From Blastomyces gilchristii SLH14081 (Eukaryota; Ascomycota; Eurotiomycetes; Onygenales; Ajellomycetaceae), in the NCBI RefSeq assembly GCF_000003855.2, contig NW_003101674.1:539694-603693 (forward strand): a DNA stretch of 64,000 nt, given 5' to 3'. The notes under the pieces are model-generated. The model was not told the DNA's origin, did no database searches, and was given only the letters and a program-made list of their open reading frames with translations. Made by a program: the position numbers and the translations under genes. How positions within the stretch are numbered: position 1 is the stretch's first letter; the number at the start of each line of letters is the position of its first letter. Shown here piece after piece: positions 13,650 to 23,345 of the stretch.

Positions 13650-13702
13650 AAAGATCTAGATCTAGATCTAGATATATATATCTATATCTATATCTATATA
13701 CA
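13650..13702. repeat. GATCTA / TATATC simple repeat ahead of the AIG1-like gene
   Basis: (AGATCT)n passes into (ATATCT)n immediately upstream of the start at 13730. It probably lies in the promoter or 5' UTR. Confidence 0.75.
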
Positions 13703-13729
13703 CAGATACAACGGCTTTTGGCGCCCAGA

Positions 13730-14725
13730 ATGCCGTCCATGAACGTTCTCATGGGGGCAGACCCCGCGAATGACCCACTCCACCACTTCGAAACTTCCTG
13801 GCTATTCTACCCACTCGTCTTCGGCATCCTACGCCTGACTATCTTCTTCTACTGCATCTTAACCGCCGTCATTTCATTCGCGGTGGAGGGCGCTAGCGGC
13901 CACGCGATCGATGATGCGCGATCCTTCAGCTATTTCACCTCCCTCTCCTTCCTAGGAGTTTTGGTATACTTCCTCGTTGCCGGCATCCATACGGTCCTTT
14001 ATGCGCGCCAGGGACGATCCGTGCTGTTCGACAAATGGCCCCGATGGCTGCGTGCCTTGCACAGCCTGCTATATACCACCATTGTGTGCTACCCGTTCGT
14101 GGTCGTGGCGATATATTGGTCTCTGCTGTATAAGGCAGGCTCAGTGCAGTCCCAACTCTGGGTGTGGGGAAATGTTAGTCCCATGTTCCCCCTTGCCCCT
14201 TACCCCCTTGCCCCACATCCCCGCCCCAGTCTATCTTTTTGTATTCATATCACTCCCCTCAAGCACATGTATATACTAGATATAATGCTGACAGGATATC
14301 TCTCCCCCTCCCCCAAATCCCAGATCTCCAAACACGTCCTACCAGCCATCTTCGCCGTGTTCGAAATCGTCTTCTCAACAGCACCTCCACCACCCCTCCT
14401 TCACTTACCATTCCTGATCCTCCTCCTCCTCCTCTACCTAGGGGTCGCTTACATCACCCACGCCGCCGAAGGCTTCTGGGTATATCCATTCCTCAATCCC
14501 GGTCCCAACGGCAGCCGTATAGCCAATGTGGTAAAATACCTTTGTATCGTTGTTGCAGCCCTCCTTATCACCTTTGCCGTGGTCTGGGGCGCCAGTTGGG
14601 TTAGGAGGCGCCTGGTGGGCTTGAAGACGAAGTGGGCGAAGGGGGATGTTGGGGGTGGTGGGCAGGATGGTAGGGATGCTGAGATGGGCGAAAATGCCGA
14701 GGAGGTTTATGTTGAGAGGAAGTGA
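13730..14725 (+). CDS. FAR-17a/AIG1-like multi-pass membrane protein
   Basis: Exons 13730-14173 and 14324-14725 (846 nt, 281 aa). The longer open frame starts at a TTG at 13718, so I use the ATG at 13730 (MPSMNVLMGADPANDPLHHF). Hydrophobic segments include LFYPLVFGILRLTIFFYCIL, FTSLSFLGVLVYFLVAG, LLYTTIVCYPFVVVAIYWSL, LILLLLLYLGVAYI and YLCIVVAALLITFAVVWGA, giving about six membrane spans. This is typical of fungal FAR-17a/AIG1-like proteins. Animal members hydrolyse fatty-acid esters of hydroxy fatty acids; the fungal role is unproven. After splicing WGN|ISKHVLPAIF joins as in relatives. The 150-bp intron is a multiple of three and has no stop, so the unspliced message would also be readable. 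The C-tail is Gly/Glu-rich and probably cytosolic. Confidence 0.75.
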   Translation: MPSMNVLMGADPANDPLHHFETSWLFYPLVFGILRLTIFFYCILTAVISFAVEGASGHAIDDARSFSYFTSLSFLGVLVYFLVAGIHTVLYARQGRSVLFDKWPRWLRALHSLLYTTIVCYPFVVVAIYWSLLYKAGSVQSQLWVWGNVSPMFPLAPYPLAPHPRPSLSFCIHITPLKHMYILDIMLTGYLSPSPKSQISKHVLPAIFAVFEIVFSTAPPPPLLHLPFLILLLLLYLGVAYITHAAEGFWVYPFLNPGPNGSRIANVVKYLCIVVAALLITFAVVWGASWVRRRLVGLKTKWAKGDVGGGGQDGRDAEMGENAEEVYVERK

Positions 14726-14886
14726 TGGGTGTAAGCTGCGTGTTGATAGTTGCTTTTTTTCCCTTTTTTTTTCCCCCCTTTTTTCCCCCTAATTTATTGT
14801 ATGTATTTAAGGTGGTACAGAAATTCTCTGTGGGAGGGAGTACGGGGTAAATATGGATGTATATATGCCTGTAATAATTACGTGTA

Positions 14887-14919
<33 letters not shown>

Positions 14920-15043
14920 TCTCCGTACGGCCTGTATGCAAACTCTATAGTACTGTACATTAAGAATAAAGTCGTGAGAGGAATATTCGTTATTCAAAGA
15001 GCCACCAACACGGATTTGCAAAGGAGAAACAAGCAAGTCATTA
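14726..15043. other. Convergent 3' intergenic spacer
   Basis: Holds poly-T/C tracts and a (TA)n run at about 14894-14920 between two convergent genes. It is probably their 3' untranslated ends; no gene is seen. Confidence 0.5.
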
Positions 15044-17001
15044 TCAAACTTTTGATAATGCATACCCAGTGGTATCGGCAACTTTGAAACCCCAGGGCGG
15101 ATGGAGAGGGTCCGTGCACTCACTACCACAAGCATCACAAATCCACCACCTCGGACCCCAAGACGACAACGCCCTCGAGCAGCCCTTGCACGCAAAATCG
15201 TCACGATACTGGCTGTGCCTAAGTTTGCGTTCCATCTTGACTTTGCCGCGCTCATACCGTTGTTCCAGGCACTCAAAGATGAGAAACGGTTTGCAAGAAC
15301 TACACACCAGGCGTTCGTTTTCGATACTATCGGGACTGAATCGGCCTCTTGAACCGTGATATTTACCTGCGAGTGTAATTTGCCGATCACAGCTCCTGCT
15401 GTTGAACCGTGGACGGGTGCAGATCTTTCTGAAGAAGCAGGTGGAACAATAGGGCTTGCAGGTTTCTTCATGGAGCAGGTCGAGTTGGGGTCGGGAAAAG
15501 CGCCTCACGTCTCCGCATGACTAGATTATGAGAGTGTGTTGTTAGATATGCCCAGATGAAAATGGTTGTGGGGTGATATTGGAAAAATTGAGTAGCGATG
15601 AGGAGGTACGGGAAAACGGGGCGCGAAATAATAGAAGGGCAGGGGATTTGGGCATACCCCGCATATTGGAAACTGGCATACAAAGCACCCAGTTTTTGTA
15701 GCGTTATCACAAGCATATATCCTAAGTATGCCTAGCCTACCGCTAGAATGGCCATCTGGGAAAACCGTCTCGCGCATTTCCTTTGATGACAGGCTCAAGT
15801 TTACCAGGTCTTGATAATGCAAGCGTTGGGCGACAAGGGTTAGTATGTCAAGATGTAGAAACCTTGCCAGTGGAGCGCTTTCGCTTTTGGCTTTGGCCTG
15901 AACCATCATAGGCGCTGGAGGGGGCTGGTAGCGTTTGAAAAATGGAAACGATATAGGGTATTTCTGTAGCCGGTCCTGAATGGGTATAGCGACAAATTGG
16001 CTCATTTTGTTCATGTAGCGAGCACTAAATCGGCATCGTGAGAGTACGGAATTGGGCAACAAATCCAGTGCACTCCAGAAAGCCAGAAAGAGGGTTCCGC
16101 CGAAGCTATATGCCATGAAGAAGATAACTTTAATTGCGGAAAGGACAAAGGCCTCTTTTCGTTTCCTTTCGGGGGTCATACGCGATCGAACGCCAACAAT
16201 TGAAAGAGCAAAGCTAACAATGATGTTGAAGAATGACACTAGAATATATATGACCCTATGTTCAAATTAATAACTGGAAAGCAAAAGACAATGGATATGT
16301 GTAAGTCAAACACTTTGACGGGGTGCAGGTGTATGTACATGTACATACAGAGATCCAATCCCAAACCTCCATTGGGATACAAAGTCCTTACAGATTTTAT
16401 CAGATGGTACATTCATGTCAGGATCGTCCGGATAGGTATGAAGAGTTTCAAGAACGTGGAAGTAACTTTCGTTGCCGTTCATGGGAACCTGCCAGGTTTC
16501 TGCGATTCTGCAGGGCCCCAGGGAATGGGGAATATAGGTCGCCTGGCGCACCGTGGCGATAGCAAAGTAGACCATGATAACAGCATCAAACAGGCCGATT
16601 AATGTGACATAAAGGCTCGGAGCGAGCATGGTCGGTATCCACATGGCAAAGTTCCACCAGAATCCGATTTTGCTCTATACCAGAAAGGGGAGGGAGGGTC
16701 ATAGAATTAGAAAGATAGTATCTACGGACAAAGCTGGCGCAAAATAAAACGGAAGAAGCAAGGAGAAGAGGAAAGTGGCAAGAAATATGGCACGAACCCA
16801 TTTTGAAGCAAGATGGCTCAGGTAAAATGTATTTGGGTGGAAAGGCGGTTGCTGAACAATCGCAGCATGGTCCTTGACATAATTATAAGCAGTTGATGCC
16901 AATGACGTGTAGATACCCAATACTACATGTCCAGCGAATCGAAGGACGCCGGAGGGGATACCAGTGCCAACCACAAAGGCTCCATCATAATCAACCAGCA
17001 T
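15044..17001 (-). CDS. Multi-pass membrane protein with F-box and Cys-rich zinc-binding tail
   Basis: Complement of 16726-17001, 16349-16674, 15658-16255 and 15044-15520 (1677 nt, 558 aa). Introns are 51, 93 and 137 bp. The first ~270 residues hold about five hydrophobic helices, e.g. AIFLATFLFSLLLPFYFAP, VIYILVSFFNIIVSFALSI and AIKVIFFMAYSFGGTLFLAF. Near residues 330-370 lies an F-box-like stretch, LARFLHLDILTLVAQRL then DLVNLSLSSKEMRETVF. The tail carries repeated CxxC pairs (CFVC, CSTC, CSSC, CKGC, CDAC), suggesting several zinc sites. An F-box would bind Skp1 and make the protein a substrate adaptor of an SCF ubiquitin ligase held at a membrane. I do not recognise a characterised orthologue. 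The frame continues from 15520 to the stop without another intron, although a GTAAAT lies near 15364. Confidence 0.7.
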
Positions 17002-18469
17002 CGTCTTGAGTTCAACTTGAATAACAAAAATTTAAAGTCTTGAAGTATTCTTATCAAACTGACAGCGAAGCGCGGATGCAGGAGGTTCGCATGATGAGAG
17101 AATAGAAGTCAAGTATAAAGAGAAAAAAGCACAAACGGTGCAACAGGCGGGTGATAAATGGAGCGCAAGATAAAGCATGGTGAGACACGATGGCCTTATA
17201 TTCTCTCCAACAATCAACGCTTGAGGAATTTTTCGCGATTCGTATTGCCTGCGGGAATCTGCCTCCAGCAGTTGGGAAACAGCCGAACGAGGCTCTGTAA
17301 AGCCGCTGCGGATGGGTCGACACTGGGGTTAAAAGAAGCCCACTTGGCGCTCTCCAGTCCCGGCACAGCCCTCCCGTTAGCGGACTCTCAACTGCCACGG
17401 ATCGAGTCCCTTTTTTACTATTATTATTGCCAAGGGATTCATGCGATTCATGCGATTCATGCGGCGATTGTCACTTGTTGGCAACCCAACCTGCAAGGCT
17501 GCCGAAGATGTGCCGTGTCGTGTTTGGAATTATATGCACAACGTCGGGATGTGATGTCATCAGGGTGTTTTGCCAATGTGTTGGCGCTTTTTATCCTCGA
17601 GATATATCCAGAGTAGTTATATAATCCATGGATGATATTTCAAGTCAAACATTCTGACTCATATATTCTGTGCTTTTGTGCATCATGTGAGCTTAAGAAA
17701 GCCAAGGGAAGCGGTCACTCGCGTCTGCAAGGACAGGGACCTGTTGAACGTCGGTTGGGCAGAGTTGAGATAAGCACTCACACCACACACGTCACACACA
17801 TGCTGCAGTATGCTAGCTCCTTCAACAGCGAGCGGTAATCGCCTGTAAAATATCAAATTTCATCCATCATAAGATGTGCAAGACGTTGTGGGTTGACTAG
17901 AATATGTTATCTAAATGGAGTGTGATAACTAGTCTCAACTGCCTCTGTTCCAGTGGCAAATAGCGTGCTATCCTGCTTTCAGGCCGAAACTGGACATTCG
18001 TTCGATTTTGCCCGACCCAGAGGATGGCGGCTCGTAAAAGTATTTTTACGCAAAATTCTTTGAACTTCAAATTTGAATTGGTAGATCTCAAGGCGGTAAA
18101 TGTGGCGAGCCATATTATTGAGGGCTGAACAGGGTGGTTTCAATTTTTCAGCTTGGTGATCGTATCTCATTCATCTTGAGAATGTAAAGTGAGCTAGCTA
18201 ACCAGGGGTTGCTGCTAATGATAACCTTATAGGAAATAGACAAATGTTAAACCAATGCACTTTTGACAAGTTAATATAGATATGAATAGAGAAGAGATAA
18301 AATAGCCTATGAGGAAACCTGGTAACGATCATTGCAGAATTGCAAATTTGTCTGCCGAATACATGCGATGCCTCCCTCGAAACGCCGTCCATGGTACGTA
18401 CATTTCCCGTAAAATAACCAAATCACAAACGCGGAGTATATGCACATTATATACGAATATATGGTTGCT
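17002..18469. other. Intergenic, no gene recognised
   Basis: Contains three tandem GATTCATGC units near 17438-17464 and scattered short open frames with no recognisable domains. It separates the F-box gene's 5' end from the 3' end of the DUF1776 gene. Confidence 0.5.
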
Positions 18470-20080
18470 TTAAGTGAGTTTCTCCCATCCCGTTTCACTG
18501 CTAGTCCCACTGCTATTGGCATCCCAATTTAGGTCTGCTAGTGGACCACTCTGTCCGGAACGGAGACCAAGCATCCATCCTACCAGTCCACTAGGAACTA
18601 TATTCCCGACTATGGAGTAAATTCTGGACCCTTTACCAACATAAACAGTTGCCTGTTTCCGTTTACGCCTGCCCAGCCACGACTTGGAGGCTGGCGCGAG
18701 GGCGTCAAAGATAGCAAAATGCAGGTCTCTGGCCGGGCTACCATAAGCTGCACCAACTGATCTTCCAACTCTGGTATCGATACTGGACAGGTATGTCGAT
18801 CCGTACATAGCCCGTTGCTGCGGCTGCCAGGTAAGGACCTCCGTTCCTGAATTTTGATTCTGGCCACTCCGGAACTGGCGGCCCAAATCAATATTCCCAA
18901 GTTTCAGTTCGATAACTTCGATGCCGTTGCCAGAGCTGTTGTGGGCTCGTTGTAAGAGTCGGAGTTCCTGTCGTAAGCTACTTGCAAACCCAGATAGACC
19001 TCGGGTTAATGTGACTTCGGGGGTTGCGAACGGTGCTGATAAGGAAGACTGTATCGAAGGCGAAAGCAAGACTATCGAACTGCTGTTACTCCTTAACGTA
19101 AGAAGTGGTAAGAGAAGCTGTGTTGTTAATATAGGATATAGAAGGCGAGTATTTATAGTGTCGACCCAATTTGACGCTGGAATTGTTGCGATAGGCCCTG
19201 TGGGAAATTTTGTAGGAGGTATGATTATAAGTCCGCTTAGCTGGCAAACATGTGGTGGTATTCCAGGCATCGGTGCCTGGGGTTGGGTGATTAAAGATTG
19301 AATTATGTGAAGAGAAGGATGGATTTCCGACGGCGTCGAGGGCGTCTATGTTTGGTTAATCCACATTCAACAGCATTTAAAGCCCAGGGCTATTCCTTAC
19401 AGTTGTTAAGTCAAGCCACAGGGGCCGAATATCTTCCCGGCCCTCTGCTCGAACAGCACTTTCCTCTTCAGATGAAGCGACCGTAATGAAGACGATAAAG
19501 CCGCGACGTTCGAGATCGTTAGCAATAGACCGCGTCATAGGCTCGTGTGGAGAGCCCGCGATAACTATTTAAATCTTAGTACTGACCGACCGAGAAGAAT
19601 TATTGCAAGCCTATCTAAGATGAATCCATACCAATGATCTCCTTACGAGCGCCATTGCCGGCTCTTCGCGCCTTTCTTTTCTTGGTGCTGAGCGTTTTGC
19701 TTCCATAGACCAGGAGAGCTCCAGTTCCAACAAATGCGACGATGGCTGCTGTCCAGGCGCGGTTTCTTGATACCCAGGTCTGAGCCCGATCTAGTATGGA
19801 TTGTGGAGGGGGTGAAACCATTCGTTTCGCTGCTGATTTTCCAAGAGGTTTAACTGCCGGCGGCAGCCATGACTGGCGAGCCAACACATCTCGGACAGTT
19901 ACTGCAAGGTGATCCACATGTTCATTTACAGAGTCTGCAACCTGAGACGAGTATTTTTTAACATCGTTCGGGATGGAAGCAAGCTGCGGATGGCAATAAC
20001 ATGTGTTAGCAGCGGTCACATGTCACTTGGAAGTGTCTAGCACTTACATAGCCAAAAAAGAACTCGTCGTCGCTTGTCAT
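18470..20080 (-). CDS. DUF1776 family SDR-like protein (yeast YNL181W/PBR1-like)
   Basis: Complement of 20048-20080, 19632-19983, 19401-19564 and 18470-19345 (1425 nt, 474 aa). A tiny first exon encodes MTSDDEFFFGY, joined to LASIPNDVKKYSSQVADSVN. A single hydrophobic segment, AWTAAIVAFVGTGALLVYG, near residues 90-108 is followed by basic KKRKARR, so the protein is membrane-anchored. A Rossmann-type start, VIVIAGSPHEPMTRSIANDL, and SDR-like strands follow (SNWVDTINTRLLYPILTTQ, SSIVLLSPSI). Yeast Pbr1 is an essential putative oxidoreductase of this family. The glycine-rich turn is GSPHEP rather than the usual GxxxGxG, so cofactor binding may be altered. Divergent from WSS1 across 537 bp. Confidence 0.8.
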
Positions 20081-20617
20081 TATGAAAATGTGATAATTTT
20101 CTTCAAATGGCTTGAGGGTTGGTTACTACTGTCAATAACTTGGCATGCAATTCTCTCCCAAGAAATCCTGGGTTTGATGATGTATTTGCTCCGTTATGCC
20201 AAATCAGACCGCTTTCGGAAAAAGGAAAAGCATTATTCCGAATCATCGGTCTTGGCGTCGTTCCACGTGATATCAATTCGAAATGATTCCATACTTCATC
20301 CAGCCCTGAGTCTTGTGAGGCGGAGCGGGATTCAAGTTGATAGGAGCGAACGGGGCCTGAGTGTTCTCTCGTTCATCTTCATCGTCGTGTGGCTATCTAT
20401 ATCTTAAAAACCACTTGTCATCCTTTGGTTATAAATCCTGGCAACTCGCATCACGACTCTCCTTGAAAGGTCATTATGCGCTTGCTGTTGACGTGTACCC
20501 CCTAGAGCATTATTTACAGACAAGTTCTCAAGCTAGAGAGGCGTTTTTCGGAGGCTGTACCTGAGTCTACTTGGTATAACCAAAATTTCTGTGATATCTT
20601 CCCAGTGAAACTGAGCC
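20081..20617. promoter_or_regulatory. Bidirectional promoter region, DUF1776 gene / WSS1
   Basis: 537 bp between two divergent start codons. I see no gene or recognisable operator. A CACGTG occurs close by at about 20671, but inside WSS1 coding sequence. Confidence 0.4.
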
Positions 20618-21905
20618 ATGCGGGAATTCGATCCGTTGGTCTCTCAATTCGAGCATCTTAAACACAAACCACGTGAGGCTGAGGCCTTGATGACTCTGCG
20701 GAAAATTGCTTCGCTCGTCAAGCCAATAATGCGCCAGCGTGGATGGAGAGTCGGAACTCTTGCTGAATTTTACCCAGAGCGGAATCTGCTTGGTATAAAT
20801 ATAAATCACGGCGAGAAAATATGCCTCAGACTGAGGTACCCGTCAGATGATAAGCAATTTCTTCCCCTTGACCAAGTTCTCGATACTATGCTACATGAGT
20901 AAGTTATTAATGTCTGCACATGAGTATCTACTGGATTTTAACGTATTCAGGTTATGCCACATTGTTCACGGGCCCCACGACCAGCAGTTCCATGCCCTAT
21001 GGAACCAACTTCGTGATGAACAGATGCAACTCTCTCTAAAAGGTTATACCGGGGAAGGTTTCTTGTCCGAAGGGAAGCGACTCGGTGGCCAAAGGATACC
21101 CCTGCACGAAGCTCGCCGTATTGCCCGGGTTGCAGCTGAGAAACGACGGACCCTCACAGCGGGTTCTGGGAGAAAAGTCGGAGGTACTCCTATTTTGCGA
21201 GGCACAGATATGCGACAAGTGATTGCAGATGCAGCCCAAAGACGAATAACAGTCACCAATGGGTGTGCTAGCGGAACCATTGAAGGGGAAAAATTGGCGG
21301 ACGAGGCATCTAAAAATGGCTTCAGAACAAAAGCAGAGGAAGAAGATGCGAATGAACGAGCTATTATACAGGCGTACATTGAACTTATACAAGAGGAAGA
21401 AAAAGAGCAATATGGAGGAAACTCCTATATTCCTCCAAACAACAGCCATCCTGCTGGACCCCACACTTCTCTTTCTCCTCCTCCCATCCCCCGAGATACC
21501 AAACCTAACACTGCTGTTCCACAGCAGCAAAATCCAACTACTAACCCCTTCATTGATCTGGCCGAAGACAGCGTCGCTGACCCAGAGGGTTGGACTTGCC
21601 CAGTGTGCACACTTATGAATCCAGCATCCTTCCTCTGCTGTGACGCGTGCACGTCAGAAAGACCACCATCAGTTAAGCCTTCAGTAACGCCTGAGAAGTT
21701 CGTGAAACGAGCCCGTAGTGAACCACAGCCTTCCCCTGGTAGCATAGCCCGGAAACCGCGAAACAGAGCTATACAGGCGCTTCTCTCGCTAGAAAAGAAA
21801 ATTCCGGAAAAGCCCCTTGGTTGGGTTTGCCATTCCTGTGGCGCTTTCATGGAAACACAATGGTGGACTTGTTCTGCGTGTGGGAAGATGAAGCAATCAT
21901 CATAG
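20618..21905 (+). CDS. WSS1: DNA-protein crosslink metalloprotease Wss1/SPRTN-type (WLM domain)
   Basis: Exons 20618-20898 and 20951-21905 (1236 nt, 411 aa). The WLM domain fills about residues 1-200. The 52-bp intron interrupts the Glu codon of the zinc protease motif, giving HELCHIVHGPHDQQFHALW at residues 93-111: HExxH with the third ligand downstream in HGPH. A Ser/Pro linker follows, including the VIM-like SEQ region and Asp-rich DLAEDS. Two RanBP2-type zinc fingers close the protein: WTCPVCTLMNPASFLCCDAC and WVCHSCGAFMETQWWTCSAC. Wss1 cleaves proteins trapped on DNA, works with Cdc48 and SUMO, and acts in the nucleus. The zinc ligands needed for catalysis are present. Confidence 0.93.
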
Positions 21906-23345
21906 TGGCCGACTCTGATGTGGGGTTACGATAATGGTTTATGAATTATGGATCTCATTTTGAAATGAACTTTTTTTGCTTTAGCAAGTTCAGCATGGCG
22001 TACATGCATAGAGCTTCATCTTTTGGTTGGATATTGGCATTTACCTTTTTTGTTGTATATATATCTTCTCATTAATAATTTAGGGTCGATTCTCCTTTTT
22101 ACTTTCGGTTTTTATATTTATTTATTTCGGGAGAAACTTGACGTATTGTCGTCCATCCGACCTGCCATTTGAATCCTACTGCATCCACATATTTGTCACG
22201 TGATTTTGGAATAAAACCGTACCAAATTTTTGCGAAGAACTTTGAACCTTCTCCAATTTCAAACTTCTTCCTCCATGCTCGCACTCAACAATTGTGGAAG
22301 AGTTTTCCCACACAAACGGCACAGTACTCCACCTAAGGCACATCTGTTGCTATCAGTGCTAATATGTGAGTAATACACCTTCCCCTATTCTTTTTTTCTG
22401 CAGTTTACACTGGCCCTATAAGCTTGCATTTCCCAACCTACCCACCAATTTTACATGATGAGATACAATCAAGAACCGAATATATTTTAGGAAGAGCCGG
22501 AAGAGGTATGACATGCCGTCACATCAAACCTCATTGGACGACAGTTGCACTACATTCCCAGCATTGGATCGAGATTTTCCCTCCTCTCTACCATTCCACT
22601 TTCAATTTTCATCGTCATATGTTTATTGAGACCGGGAGGAGGAGGAGGTTCAAAACTTTCGATTCTCTGCTGTGGGATGGCAGCTGAAGCCAGGTGGGGG
22701 ACGGTTTTTAAAAATGTCGTCGGTGCTTAGAATGGTTCTACTGAGAAAAAGAGAAGCAAATGAAAATTTGTTATCGCACTGTGCCGTGGTGCTCTCCTTT
22801 GCCCTTGATCCTTCGCCGAAGGAGCTAGAGTTGGAATACCGCGGTGTTCACTTTTTATTTGCAATTTTCAATACTGTTTATGCATTTGATTGTGGAATCA
22901 TATGGCTAACATATTTGCTGCCAATTTAGGATTCAGGAACCCACTCTCCTTCCAGCGGACGTACTTTGCTGAGCGACTGTGGAAATCACAGTACTGCTTA
23001 TATAGAGTGTGATTATGGGGCTACTCCTACAAGTGCTGTTGGCGTAATCCCGCCGAATCTCCATGGATGGGTTGCCCGTAATTCGTGAATCCAGTCTGAT
23101 TATGTGGGAAGGCTGCTAGTTACGGTTGAAATCACCAGAATGATGAGATAAACTTATTCCGTACAAGAACCTTCCTTGCGTTAATTGAAATCTATTTAAA
23201 CAAAATTCCTTTCAAAGAAAGCCTTTTTTAAAAAATTACTTCCCAAGAGACAAACAAGCCCCTTTCCAACTCCCAAAATATGTAGCCTGTGAATAAGACA
23301 TTTGAAAGTCAATAGAGCAGAACGAACTCATGCGAATTCTACCCC
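21906..23345. other. Convergent intergenic region, no gene recognised
   Basis: 1.4 kb between WSS1 and the 3' end of UTP12. Short open frames at 22424-22929 lack known motifs and no splice-joined product was found. A (GGA)n run lies near 22635. Confidence 0.45.

Larger units (their letters stand above)
12477..13729. other. Intergenic, mostly featureless
   Basis: Apart from the tRNA-like segment at 12763-12834, I see no gene. Short open frames lack known motifs. The last 80 bp before the next start are a GATCTA/TATATC simple repeat. Confidence 0.5.

Noticed and set aside
13718..13729. Upstream start of the AIG1-like frame
   Set aside because: Codon is TTG; the first ATG at 13730 fits the family start.
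15325..15365. Extra 40-bp intron in the last exon of the F-box gene
   Set aside because: Borders GT..AG exist, but removal breaks the frame that carries the CxxC pairs.
22424..22929. Possible small gene in the WSS1-UTP12 spacer
   Set aside because: No domain, no consistent splicing, frames overlap on the same strand.
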